Shown: positions 1 through 6,528, counted from the stretch's first letter. The stretch: DNA of 14,286 bases from Chryseobacterium gleum (GCA_945883885.1 CAMCYM010000018.1:1-14286), one strand, 5' to 3'. Numbers and translations are program-made. The notes: a model not told the origin generated them from the sequence alone.

Positions 1-278
1 CCGAACGCCGCCACGCCCATCGTGAATGCCGCCGGAACCGCCGCCCACCGCGTCTTCCACCCCACCACGATCAGCAGCGGCGCCACCAACTCCCCCACCA
101 CGGCGAGCGCGAGCGAGGGCACCGCCCCGATGCCCAGGAAGTCGTAGAACTCCACCGGCTCCGCCCCTGCTGAAAATCCCGCGATGAGCTTGTTCAACTT
201 CGACCACCCGTGGGGCACCATCAGCCCCGCCACGCCCACCCGCAGCACGAGGAGGCCATAGTCCAGCATATTCTTCAT
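1..278 (-). CDS. DoxX-family membrane protein (partial, C-terminus beyond left edge)
   Basis: Reading the minus strand from the ATG at 278 gives 92 codons before the window ends; the protein begins MKNMLDYGLLVLRVGVAGLM. The motif VPHGWSKL at about residues 21-28, after a first hydrophobic helix (about 6-21), is typical of DoxX-like small four-helix membrane proteins. Further hydrophobic stretches (about 53-72 and 77-92) fit the second and third helices. Family members sit in the inner membrane and have been linked loosely to redox or thiosulfate-quinone functions, but most, including this one, have no defined role. The gene is divergent from the bestrophin-like gene with only 23 bp between start codons. 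A -7-like TAACTTGG ends 5 nt before the ATG. Family assignment is fairly secure; function is unknown. Confidence 0.8.
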   Translation of the reverse strand, partial: MKNMLDYGLLVLRVGVAGLMVPHGWSKLNKLIAGFSAGAEPVEFYDFLGIGAVPSLALAVVGELVAPLLIVVGWKTRWAAVPAAFTMGVAAF

Positions 279-283
279 GCGGC

Positions 284-291
284 CCAAGTTA
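284..291 (-). promoter_or_regulatory. Candidate -7 element for the DoxX-like gene
   Basis: Minus-strand TAACTTGG resembles the Bacteroidota -7 element TAnnTTTG with one deviation (position 7). It ends 5 nt before the ATG at 278, so transcription would start at or very near the start codon. It overlaps the opposing box of the bestrophin-like gene by 2 bp. No clear -33 TTTG is visible. Confidence 0.4.
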
Positions 292-297
292 CCTTCG
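290..297 (+). promoter_or_regulatory. Candidate -7 element for the bestrophin-like gene
   Basis: TACCTTCG matches TAnnTTTG except for C in place of the third T. It ends exactly 4 nt before the ATG at 302, a spacing shared by the pepP, ridA and sufE boxes in this window. This implies a leaderless or almost leaderless transcript. No convincing -33 TTTG is visible upstream. Confidence 0.5.
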
Positions 298-301
298 GCA
301 C

Positions 302-1162
302 ATGGTCGGCTACAACCCGAAGGATTGGTCCACGCTCATCTTTCACACCTACAGCAAGGAGGTCTTCCGGCGGCTGTTCCCCTCGATGCTGGGCATTGGC
401 GCCTTCACCGCGGCGGTGTGCTGGGTCGAACTCGAGTGGATGGACGAGCCGGTGAACCTCTCGAATGCCGTGCACTCGTTGCTGGGCTTCGTCCTCTCGC
501 TCTTCCTGGTGTTCCGGACGAACACGGCCTACGACCGGTGGTGGGAAGGCCGCCGCAAATGGGGCGACCTGGTGAATGTTTCACGGACGTTTGCAAACCG
601 GGTGCATGCGGCCGTGGACTCCCCCGAGGACCGGGCCGCCTTCGCCGAGGGCATCGCCTCCTTTCCCGAAGCCCTGCGCGACCGGCTCCGCGGCGGGACC
701 GTTCACCCCTCCCTCATCGCCCGCGACCTCGGGGTGCGCGCCTCGCACCTCGCCCGCTCCGGCCGGCTGAACCTCGAAGAGTTCCGCCAGTTCGAGGAAT
801 GTTTGCGCACCTGCATCGACGTGCAGGGCGCATGCGAACGCATCCTGAAAACCCCCATCCCCTATAGCTACAGCATGTTCATGAAGAAATTCATCTTCAT
901 GTACATCGTCACCCTGCCGCTCGGCTTCGTAGGCACCTTCGCCTGGTGGACCGTCGCCGTCGTCATGGCCGTCTTCTACGTCCTTGTCAGCGTCGAGCTC
1001 ATCGCAGAAGAAATTGAAAACCCCTTCGGCACCGACGACAACGACCTGCCCCTCGACGAGTTGTGCGCCGTCATCCGCCGCGACGTGGCGCTGCTGCTGC
1101 CTGTGGACCCCGCGGCGACACCGGCAGCCTCGCCGGGAATCGAACCCGGATCAAGCGTTTAG
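302..1162 (+). CDS. Bestrophin-like ion channel protein (UPF0187/YneE type)
   Basis: 286 residues, the usual size for bacterial bestrophin homologues, which form pentameric anion or cation channels in the inner membrane. Diagnostic stretches are FRTNTAYDRWWEGRRKWGDL at 71-90, the region around CERILKTPIPYSYS (178-191), and EEIENPFGTDDNDLPLDEL at 236-254, the conserved acidic segment after the last membrane helix. Hydrophobic segments lie at about 28-42, 54-72, 197-215 and 217-233. The ATG at 302 is chosen because a -7 box sits just upstream and the family N-terminus (WSTLIF) follows directly. The last 12 residues (AASPGIEPGSSV) are encoded antisense to a tRNA-Arg gene and the TAG stop falls inside it, so this tail is probably non-functional. 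Ion selectivity cannot be read from sequence. Confidence 0.9.
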   Translation: MVGYNPKDWSTLIFHTYSKEVFRRLFPSMLGIGAFTAAVCWVELEWMDEPVNLSNAVHSLLGFVLSLFLVFRTNTAYDRWWEGRRKWGDLVNVSRTFANRVHAAVDSPEDRAAFAEGIASFPEALRDRLRGGTVHPSLIARDLGVRASHLARSGRLNLEEFRQFEECLRTCIDVQGACERILKTPIPYSYSMFMKKFIFMYIVTLPLGFVGTFAWWTVAVVMAVFYVLVSVELIAEEIENPFGTDDNDLPLDELCAVIRRDVALLLPVDPAATPAASPGIEPGSSV

Positions 1163-1196
1163 GAAACGCCTATTCTATCCGTTGAACTACGAGGCC
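1125..1196 (-). tRNA. tRNA-Arg (anticodon CCT)
   Basis: The 72-nt minus-strand sequence folds as a full cloverleaf. The acceptor stem is GGCCTCG with CGAGGCT (G1-U72 wobble, G73 discriminator). The anticodon stem GGCGT/ACGCT encloses loop TTCCTAA, giving anticodon CCT. The T arm is CCGGG-TTCGATT-CCCGG. The 3' CCA is not encoded (CCG follows) and must be added by nucleotidyltransferase. It lies 28 nt downstream of the CAT tRNA and is probably co-transcribed with it. Its 3' half overlaps the antisense end of the bestrophin-like gene. It would decode AGG, a codon expected to be rare in this GC-rich genome. Confidence 0.95.
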
Positions 1197-1224
1197 GTGC
1201 CGGGGCATCGCGTGCCCGACCGTG

Positions 1225-1298
1225 TGCGCCCAGCAGGGCTTGAACCTGCGACCGATGGATTATGAGTCCACTGCTCTAACCGACTGAGCTATGGGCGC
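1225..1298 (-). tRNA. tRNA with anticodon CAT (elongator Met or lysidine-modified Ile2)
   Basis: The 74-nt minus-strand sequence folds perfectly: acceptor GCGCCCA/TGGGCGC, D arm GCTC/GAGC, anticodon stem GTGGA/TCCAT around CTCATAA (anticodon CAT), variable CGGTC, T arm GCAGG-TTCAAGC-CCTGC, discriminator A. CCA is not encoded (CAC follows). It is not the initiator, because the acceptor has a normal first pair (G1-C72). Elongator Met and Ile2 share this anticodon. The run C4-C5-C6 opposite G67-G69 and the TTCAAGC T-loop resemble E. coli Ile2, a TilS substrate, but this does not settle identity. Its 5' ten bases overlap the end of the RNase R gene on the same strand. Confidence 0.93.
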
Positions 1299-3517
1299 GA
1301 GGAGCGCGAAGGTACGGACGAGCGGCGTTTCCCGCCGCTGCTTCCCGGCGGCAGTCCGGGCACCCCTTCCGGCAGGTCGAACTCGAGCTGCCGCCGGGCC
1401 AAATCCGCCGCCACCACCCGCACCACGAGCCGGTCGCCCATCCCCACGAGCGCCCCACTCCGCAGGCCGTTGAACGCCAGCAACTCATCGTTGAAGACCC
1501 AATGGTCCTCCGGCAACGCATCCTTCGGGATGAAGCCCTCGCACTTGTTCTCTTCGACTTCGATGAACAGCCCCTTCGGCACGGCACCGCTGACGATGCC
1601 GTGGAAGGTCTCGCCGAGGCGGGTGCTGAGGTATTCTACCTGCTTGTAGCGGATGCTCGCGCGTTCCGCTTCGGCGGCGCGCTTTTCCATGATGCTCGAA
1701 TGGGCACAAGAGCTCTCGAGCGGACCGGGTTCCGCCGAAGGCCGGCCGTCGAGCAGGTCTTGGAGCAGCCGGTGCACGAGCACGTCAGGGTAGCGGCGAA
1801 TGGGGCTCGTGAAGTGCGTATAGAAGGCAAAGGCAAGGCCGTAGTGGCCGATGTTGCGCGTGCTGTACTCGGCCTTTGCCATGGAGCGGATGGCCATCGT
1901 CTTGATGACGTTTTCCGAGGCACTCCCGGCCGCCGCTTGGAGCAGGGTGCGCAGGGCCTGCTCGGCATTCGCCACCGTCGGCTTTTCCATCTCGAGGCCG
2001 AAGCGCGCCACGAACAGGCGGAGGGCCTGCAGCTTCTCCGCGTCGGGCCGGTCGTGGATGCGGAACACCGCCGTCCGGGTCGCGGCGGCGGGCACGTGTG
2101 CGCGGTCTGCTGCGGGGCGGGCGAGGGCGAGGGCCACGCGCACGTTCGCCAGCAGCATGAAGTCCTCGATGAGCTTGTTCGCCTCGCGCATCTTCTTGAT
2201 TGTCACGCGCAACGGCTTGCCCTCGGGGTCCAACTCGAACTTGACTTCCTCGGTGTTGAAGTCGATGCCGCCGGCCGCGAACCGGCGTTCGCGCAGGCGG
2301 CATGCCAAACGGTGCAGCACGCCGATTTCCTCCGCGAAATCCCCCACCCCCGTCTCGATGCGCTCCTGCGCCTCGTCGTACGTGAAGCGCCGGTCGCTGT
2401 GGATGACGGTGCGGCCGAACCACTCGGACGTGACCTGGGCCTCGGCGTCCAGGGCAAACACCGCGCTGAAGGACAGCCGGTCCTCGTGCGGACGGAGCGA
2501 ACACAGGTCGTTCGAGAGGACCTCGGGCAACATCGGCACCGTGCGGTCCACGAGGTACACCGACGTCGCCCGGCGGCGCGCTTCGTCGTCGACGATGCCG
2601 CCCGGCACGACATAATGGGTCACGTCCGCGATGTGCACGCCCACCTCCCAGCCGCCGTCCGGCAAGGGCCGCAGCGACAGCGCGTCGTCGAAATCCTTGG
2701 CGTCTGTGGGGTCGATGGTCAGTGTGGTCACCTCGCGGAAGTCGCGGCGGCGCGCGATCTCACTGACGTCGATGGTGCGCGGGATGGTCTCGGCGGCGGC
2801 GGTCACGGCGGAGGGCATGGTGTAGGGGAGGCCAAACTCCGCCAAGATGGCGTGCATTTCGACTTCGTGTTCACCGGCGGTGCCCAGGATTTCACGGACG
2901 TGGGCGACGGGGGCGTCGTCCGGGTCGGTGGGATCGGCCCATTCGACCAGGTCCACGATCACCTTTTGGCCGCCGCGGGCCCCGTTGAGGTGGCGGGCCG
3001 GCACGAAAAAGTCGGTGTGGATGCGGGTGTCAGACGGATGCGCGAATGCATAATCGCGGACGGCTTCGAGCGTGCACACGTACCCATCGCGGAGGCGCTC
3101 GACCACGCGCGCGACTTCCGGAACGTGCCGCCCGCGCACGCGCGACCACCGCACTTCCACCTTGTCGCCCCAAAACGCCTCGCCGGTCCGCCCCTTCGGG
3201 ATGCGGATTTCCGTGCCGTCCGGCATCGCGACGAAGCCGAGGCCGTGGCGCGTGATTTGGATCGGGCCGATGGGATCCAGGCCCCTGCGGTCGCCCTGCC
3301 CCTCCTCCCGTGCCGGCATGCGCTTGACCAAATACCGACCGCGATCGCCCACTTTCAGCTCACCGGCCGCCACGAGCCGCTCGAGCGTCGCCTCTACAGC
3401 CCGGCGCTCCGGCCCCTTCGCCACCCCCAGTGCCGCCGCTACCTGCCGCAAATTCAGCGGCTTATTCGGCGCACGGCGAAACACCGATAACACCGCCTGC
3501 TCGTCCGTTCCCTTCAT
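1289..3517 (-). CDS. rnr: Ribonuclease R (3'-5' exoribonuclease, RNB family)
   Basis: 742 residues, close to the usual RNase R length. It degrades structured RNA 3' to 5' in the cytosol and takes part in rRNA/tRNA quality control and in decay of non-stop mRNA during trans-translation. Domains: N-terminal winged helix (about 1-66), cold-shock/OB domains (about 84-230), RNB catalytic domain with TIDPTDAKDFDDA at 267-279 (metal-binding D269, D275, D277, D278), Tyr321 before DRTVPMLP, and FTSPIRRYPD at 569-578, then an S1 domain (about 633-716) and a short basic Ser-rich tail. The ATG at 3517 is chosen because the winged helix starts there and a -7 box ends 5 nt upstream; the open frame continues to 4210 only by chance. 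Its TAG stop (1289-1291) lies within the CAT tRNA gene on the same strand. Confidence 0.97.
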   Translation of the reverse strand: MKGTDEQAVLSVFRRAPNKPLNLRQVAAALGVAKGPERRAVEATLERLVAAGELKVGDRGRYLVKRMPAREEGQGDRRGLDPIGPIQITRHGLGFVAMPDGTEIRIPKGRTGEAFWGDKVEVRWSRVRGRHVPEVARVVERLRDGYVCTLEAVRDYAFAHPSDTRIHTDFFVPARHLNGARGGQKVIVDLVEWADPTDPDDAPVAHVREILGTAGEHEVEMHAILAEFGLPYTMPSAVTAAAETIPRTIDVSEIARRRDFREVTTLTIDPTDAKDFDDALSLRPLPDGGWEVGVHIADVTHYVVPGGIVDDEARRRATSVYLVDRTVPMLPEVLSNDLCSLRPHEDRLSFSAVFALDAEAQVTSEWFGRTVIHSDRRFTYDEAQERIETGVGDFAEEIGVLHRLACRLRERRFAAGGIDFNTEEVKFELDPEGKPLRVTIKKMREANKLIEDFMLLANVRVALALARPAADRAHVPAAATRTAVFRIHDRPDAEKLQALRLFVARFGLEMEKPTVANAEQALRTLLQAAAGSASENVIKTMAIRSMAKAEYSTRNIGHYGLAFAFYTHFTSPIRRYPDVLVHRLLQDLLDGRPSAEPGPLESSCAHSSIMEKRAAEAERASIRYKQVEYLSTRLGETFHGIVSGAVPKGLFIEVEENKCEGFIPKDALPEDHWVFNDELLAFNGLRSGALVGMGDRLVVRVVAADLARRQLEFDLPEGVPGLPPGSSGGKRRSSVPSRSSRP
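1307..1314 (-). promoter_or_regulatory. Candidate -7 element for the tRNA pair, inside rnr coding sequence
   Basis: Minus-strand TACCTTCG, identical to the box before the bestrophin-like gene, ends 8 nt before the first base of the CAT tRNA (1298). This would give a pre-tRNA with a leader of only a few nucleotides. It lies wholly inside the last codons of rnr, within codons for Val-Pro-Ser. No -33 TTTG is apparent, so activity is uncertain; the alternative is read-through from rnr. Confidence 0.45.
1322..1338. repeat. Perfect 6-bp inverted repeat just upstream of the tRNA -7 box
   Basis: On the minus strand GCGGCG and CGCCGC flank a GGAAA loop, forming a GC-only hairpin at the 3' end of rnr, 7 bp before the tRNA -7 candidate. 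It could stall polymerase or exonucleases at the rnr/tRNA junction, or be chance in GC-rich coding sequence. No T-run follows, so it does not look like an intrinsic terminator. Confidence 0.35.
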
Positions 3518-3522
3518 CCTTA

Positions 3523-3530
3523 CAAAGATG
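3523..3530 (-). promoter_or_regulatory. Candidate -7 element for rnr
   Basis: Minus-strand CATCTTTG differs from TAnnTTTG only in the first base and ends 5 nt before the rnr ATG, predicting a leaderless or near-leaderless mRNA. A TTTC 16 bp upstream (3547-3550, inside the divergent gene) could be a weak -33 element. It lies 2 bp from the opposing box of the methyltransferase gene. Confidence 0.45.
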
Positions 3531-3532
3531 CC

Positions 3533-3540
3533 GAACTTCG
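3533..3540 (+). promoter_or_regulatory. Candidate -7 element for the divergent methyltransferase gene
   Basis: GAACTTCG has the second base and the last four (A..TTCG) of the window's TAnnTTCG boxes, with G replacing the first T. It ends exactly 4 nt before the ATG at 3545. The match alone is weak; the shared spacing is the main support. Confidence 0.35.
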
Positions 3541-3544
3541 GGCC

Positions 3545-4462
3545 ATGAAATCCGCTCCCGCCTTCGATCGTTTTGTGGCCGAAACGGGTCCGGATTACGT
3601 GCTCCTCGACTCGGGCCTCGGGGCGCGGCTGGAGCGGATCGGCGGGGTGGTGTTGCAGCGGCCGGACCCTTCGGCGGTTTGGCCGCGGCGCGCTGACGCC
3701 ACGGAATGGGCCGCCGCCCAAGGCACCTTCACACCTTCGAGCCTCACCCGCGGGGATTGGCGCTTCACCCGCCCGCTCCCCCCCGCCTGGTCCTTCCGCT
3801 TCCCGACCCCCTCCCTGCCCGTGGGCGAACTGCGCTTCAACCTCGAACCCACCGGCTTCAAGCACATCGGCATCTTCCCCGAACAAGCGGCGAACTGGGC
3901 CTACCTCCTCGACCACCTCGGTCCGGGCGCTTCGCTCCTGAACCTCTTCGGCTACACCGGCGCGGCGTCGGTGGCCGCGCGCGCCGCCGGCGCTGACGTC
4001 ACCCACGTCGACGCGGTCCGCCAAGTCGTCGACTGGGCCCGCCGCAACCTCGAGGCGAACGGCCTCGCCGGCGTGCGCTGGGTCGTCGAAGACGCCCTGC
4101 ACTTCGCCCGCGGCGAAGTGCGGCGCGGCCACCGGTACGACGTCATCCTCCTCGACCCCCCCACGTGGGGCATCGGCACGAAAGGCACGAAGTGGAAACT
4201 CGAGGACCACCTCGAACTCTTGCTAACCGCCGTTCTCGACCTCCTCGCTCCCGGCGGCCACCTCATCCTCAACACCTACAGCGGCCTTTCCCCGACCGCA
4301 CTTACCACGTGGCTCTCCCGCATCGCCGGTCCTGGTTCCCCGTTTGAGTGGTCCGCGGGCGAGCTGTGCATTCAGGGCCGGGACGGTCACCTCCTTCCGA
4401 CCGGTTCCCTCCTCCGCGGGCAGAATGGGCTCCAGCGCGTAGGCCCTGCTTCGGCCACGTGA
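3545..4462 (+). CDS. Class I SAM-dependent methyltransferase (RlmI/RlmK-like catalytic domain)
   Basis: 305 residues. SAM-binding motif I is LLNLFGYTGA at 131-140, followed by acidic D156 (VTHVDAV) and D183 (VVEDALHF), and the catalytic-site motif LLDPPTWGIG at 202-211. The layout around FGYTG and DPP resembles the family of the 23S rRNA cytosine-C5 methyltransferases RlmI and RlmK, but the N-terminal 100 residues do not look like the PUA domain of RlmI, so the substrate may differ. It probably acts on rRNA in the cytosol, which is inference. It is divergent from rnr with a 27-bp gap and is followed 79 bp later by miaE, another RNA-modification gene. The start matches the ATG nearest the -7-like box. 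Confidence 0.85.
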   Translation: MKSAPAFDRFVAETGPDYVLLDSGLGARLERIGGVVLQRPDPSAVWPRRADATEWAAAQGTFTPSSLTRGDWRFTRPLPPAWSFRFPTPSLPVGELRFNLEPTGFKHIGIFPEQAANWAYLLDHLGPGASLLNLFGYTGAASVAARAAGADVTHVDAVRQVVDWARRNLEANGLAGVRWVVEDALHFARGEVRRGHRYDVILLDPPTWGIGTKGTKWKLEDHLELLLTAVLDLLAPGGHLILNTYSGLSPTALTTWLSRIAGPGSPFEWSAGELCIQGRDGHLLPTGSLLRGQNGLQRVGPASAT

Positions 4463-4513
4463 AGCCCCCAACCCGACCCCGACCCCGCGGTTTCTGCTGG
4501 GCCAGGACACGCC

Positions 4514-4521
4514 TATTTTTG
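4514..4521 (+). promoter_or_regulatory. Candidate -7 element for miaE (with possible -33 at 4491-4494)
   Basis: TATTTTTG is a perfect match to TAnnTTTG and lies in an AT-rich patch of an otherwise GC-rich 79-bp gap. TTTC at 4491 lies 19 bp upstream, a normal -33 to -7 distance. The box ends 20 nt before the miaE ATG, giving an expected short 5' leader of roughly 13-15 nt, unlike the 4-5 nt arrangement elsewhere in the window. Confidence 0.6.
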
Positions 4522-4541
4522 CCCAGAAAATTCCATCGAGG

Positions 4542-5126
4542 ATGTTAGGATTGCGGTTAGCGACGGACGAGCGGTGGGTGCGGCTAGCGGAGACGAATTT
4601 GCATGCGCTGTTGTCGGACCATGCGTGGTGCGAGCAGAAGGCGGCGCTGCATGCGATGGCGACTGTGACGCGGTACCCGCATTTGACCGATTTGGTCGCG
4701 GAACTCACCCGCATTGCCCAAGAGGAACTGGAGCACTTCGGCATGGTGCAGGAGCGTCTGCGCGAACGGGGCTGGGCGCTGCTGCCGGAAGAAAAGGACG
4801 ATTATGTGGGGGATTTGGCCCGGTTCATTCGCCGAGGCGGCAATGTGCACCAACAACTCGTCGACCGGCTCCTGTTCGCGGCCATGATCGAGGCGCGGTC
4901 CTGCGAGCGCTTTCGGATGCTTTCAGAACGCGTCGAGGACGCGGGATTGCGCACATTCTACCGCGACCTGATGGTCAGCGAAGCGCACCACTACACGACC
5001 TTTCTCGGCTTTGCGCGGGCCCACGCCCCGGCGGGCGAAGACGTGGAGGCACGTTGGCAGGCCTTCCTCGACCACGAAGCCGGCCTCATGGCAGGCTACG
5101 GCAAGCGCGAGACGATGCACGGCTGA
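4542..5126 (+). CDS. miaE: tRNA-(ms2io6A37)-hydroxylase (MiaE), ferritin-like diiron enzyme
   Basis: 194 residues, the family's usual size. MiaE uses a diiron centre and O2 to hydroxylate the isopentenyl group of 2-methylthio-N6-isopentenyladenosine at tRNA position 37, acting after MiaA and MiaB. The four-helix ferritin-like ligand set is complete: E31 (WCEQKA), E62 and H65 (EELEHF), E117 (MIEARS), E147 and H150 (SEAHHY). The ATG at 4542 is the first in frame and is preceded by a perfect -7 element. The gene converges on pepP, whose stop is 33 bp away, with no obvious terminator hairpin between them. Substrates would be tRNAs reading UNN codons; neither tRNA in this window is in that class. 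Confidence 0.93.
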   Translation: MLGLRLATDERWVRLAETNLHALLSDHAWCEQKAALHAMATVTRYPHLTDLVAELTRIAQEELEHFGMVQERLRERGWALLPEEKDDYVGDLARFIRRGGNVHQQLVDRLLFAAMIEARSCERFRMLSERVEDAGLRTFYRDLMVSEAHHYTTFLGFARAHAPAGEDVEARWQAFLDHEAGLMAGYGKRETMHG

Positions 5127-5159
5127 GCCGAACGCTCCCTCACCTTTCTTATCGGTCCT

Positions 5160-6452
5160 TTACCGCTCCGCCATCGCCGCCTCGATCGCGTCGGCATCCA
5201 CCGGGATGTCGGCCATGAGGTCCACGAACCCGGTCTCGGTGATGAGGATGTTGTTCTCGAGTCGAATGCCGAGCCCTTCCTCGCGGATGTAAATGCCCGG
5301 CTCGACCGTGAAAACCATGCCGGCTTCGATGGGCAGGTGCCAGTGGCCCACGTCGTGTACGTCCAGCCCGAGGAAATGGGAGGTGCCGTGCATAAAGTAC
5401 TTTTTGTAGGCGGGCCAATGCGCAGGTGCCGCGGCCACTTCAGCCGGGGTGATGAGCCCGAGGTCCACGAGCTCCTTCGTCATGAGTTCGCCGACTTGGA
5501 GGTGGTAGTCGGCGAGCATCACGCCCGGGCGCAGCAGGGGCATGGCGCCGCGCATCACGCGGAGGACCGCGTCGTAGACCGCGCGTTGCCGCGCGGTGAA
5601 GCGCCCGCTGACCGGCACGCAGCGCGTCATGTCGCTGGCGTAGCCGCCGTATTCTGCGCCGACGTCGATGAGGACCACGTCGCCGTCGCGGCATTCGAGG
5701 GCGTTTTCGATGTAGTGCAGGACGCAGGCGTTCGGGCCACTGCCGACGATGGGGGTGTAGGCGAAGCCGCGCGAACCCCGGCGGATGAACTCGTGCAGGA
5801 ACTCCGCCTCGATTTCATATTCGAGGACGCCAGGGCGGACGAAGCGCAGGACGCGTTCGAAGCCGGCCCGGGTGATGTCGGCGGCGCGGCGCATTTGGTC
5901 CACCTCTTCCTGCGACTTGCGGGCGCGCTGGGCGAAGAGGATCGGGGCCGAGCGCTCGATGCGGTGGTTCGGGTACTTCGCCCGCAGCGCAGCGTTCTCG
6001 CGGGCCGTCCGGGTCTCGACCACGACGCGGGCCCGGGCGTGCGGGTTGTCGTTCAGGTACAGCGCGTCGGCCTCAGCCATCAGGCGGTGCAAGGTCCGTT
6101 CAAAGGCGGTGGTCCACTGGATTTGGCCGATGCCTGTGCGGGCGCGGGCCTCCTCGCGCGTCCATTTGGCCCCCTCCCAAACCGCCAGTTCCTCGCTGGT
6201 TTCCAGCGTGAACAGGATTTCGCGGTCGAGCGGATTCGACGCATCCGGGAACAAGAGCAGCACCGTCTCCTCCTGGTCGCTGCCGGTGAGCCAAAGCATG
6301 TCCGGCGCCTGCCGGAACGGCATCGTCCCGTCTGCCCCCGTCGGATAGAGGTCGTTCGCAAAGAAAACCGCGATGGACCGCGGAGCCATGGCCTCGGCGA
6401 AGGCGCGGCGGTTCAGGACGTACAGGTCGGCAGGCAGGTGCTGGTAGCGCAT
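5160..6452 (-). CDS. pepP: Xaa-Pro aminopeptidase (aminopeptidase P, M24B)
   Basis: 430 residues, typical of aminopeptidase P, a dimanganese enzyme that removes N-terminal residues preceding proline. The N-terminal creatinase-like domain covers about 1-170 and the pita-bread catalytic domain about 180-425. All five metal ligands can be placed by comparison with E. coli PepP: D263 (LIDVGAEYGG), D274 (ASDMTR), H359 (HGTSHFLGLDVHD), E384 (FTVEPGIYI) and E399 (GIRLENN). There is no signal peptide, so it is cytosolic. The ATG at 6452 is chosen over the longer open frame to 6659 because homologues begin near MRYQHLP and a TATCTTCG box ends 4 nt upstream. It is divergent from the DUF2490 gene (91 bp). 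Confidence 0.95.
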   Translation of the reverse strand: MRYQHLPADLYVLNRRAFAEAMAPRSIAVFFANDLYPTGADGTMPFRQAPDMLWLTGSDQEETVLLLFPDASNPLDREILFTLETSEELAVWEGAKWTREEARARTGIGQIQWTTAFERTLHRLMAEADALYLNDNPHARARVVVETRTARENAALRAKYPNHRIERSAPILFAQRARKSQEEVDQMRRAADITRAGFERVLRFVRPGVLEYEIEAEFLHEFIRRGSRGFAYTPIVGSGPNACVLHYIENALECRDGDVVLIDVGAEYGGYASDMTRCVPVSGRFTARQRAVYDAVLRVMRGAMPLLRPGVMLADYHLQVGELMTKELVDLGLITPAEVAAAPAHWPAYKKYFMHGTSHFLGLDVHDVGHWHLPIEAGMVFTVEPGIYIREEGLGIRLENNILITETGFVDLMADIPVDADAIEAAMAER

Positions 6453-6456
6453 GCCC

Positions 6457-6464
6457 CGAAGATA
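6457..6464 (-). promoter_or_regulatory. Candidate -7 element for pepP
   Basis: Minus-strand TATCTTCG is identical to the ridA box and ends exactly 4 nt (GGGC) before the pepP ATG. It predicts a leaderless transcript. No strong -33 element is visible. Confidence 0.5.
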
Positions 6465-6528
6465 CCGCGAGAGAACGCGTCCCGCCTTGATTTCATCTTC
6501 CGATAACCCCGGACACTCGGCTAACCCG

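Noticed and set aside
984..1265. 93-codon plus-strand open frame running through the tRNA genes
   Set aside because: Its end is antisense tRNA sequence (a common annotation artefact) and its beginning is a shifted frame of the channel gene.
1502..3490. 662-codon plus-strand open frame opposite rnr
   Set aside because: It mirrors the RNase R coding frame in GC-rich DNA, has a low-complexity His/Arg/Val-rich translation and no recognisable domain; RNase R motifs on the other strand are complete.
3518..4210. N-terminal extension of the RNase R frame by 231 codons
   Set aside because: It lies antisense to the methyltransferase gene, lacks domains, and the family N-terminus (winged helix) begins at the ATG at 3517.
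5127..5159. Possible terminator between miaE and pepP
   Set aside because: The 33-bp gap shows no inverted repeat that I can pair convincingly.
5337..6506. 389-codon plus-strand open frame opposite pepP
   Set aside because: Shadow of the aminopeptidase gene; composition is typical of an antisense frame and all metal ligands are on the minus strand.
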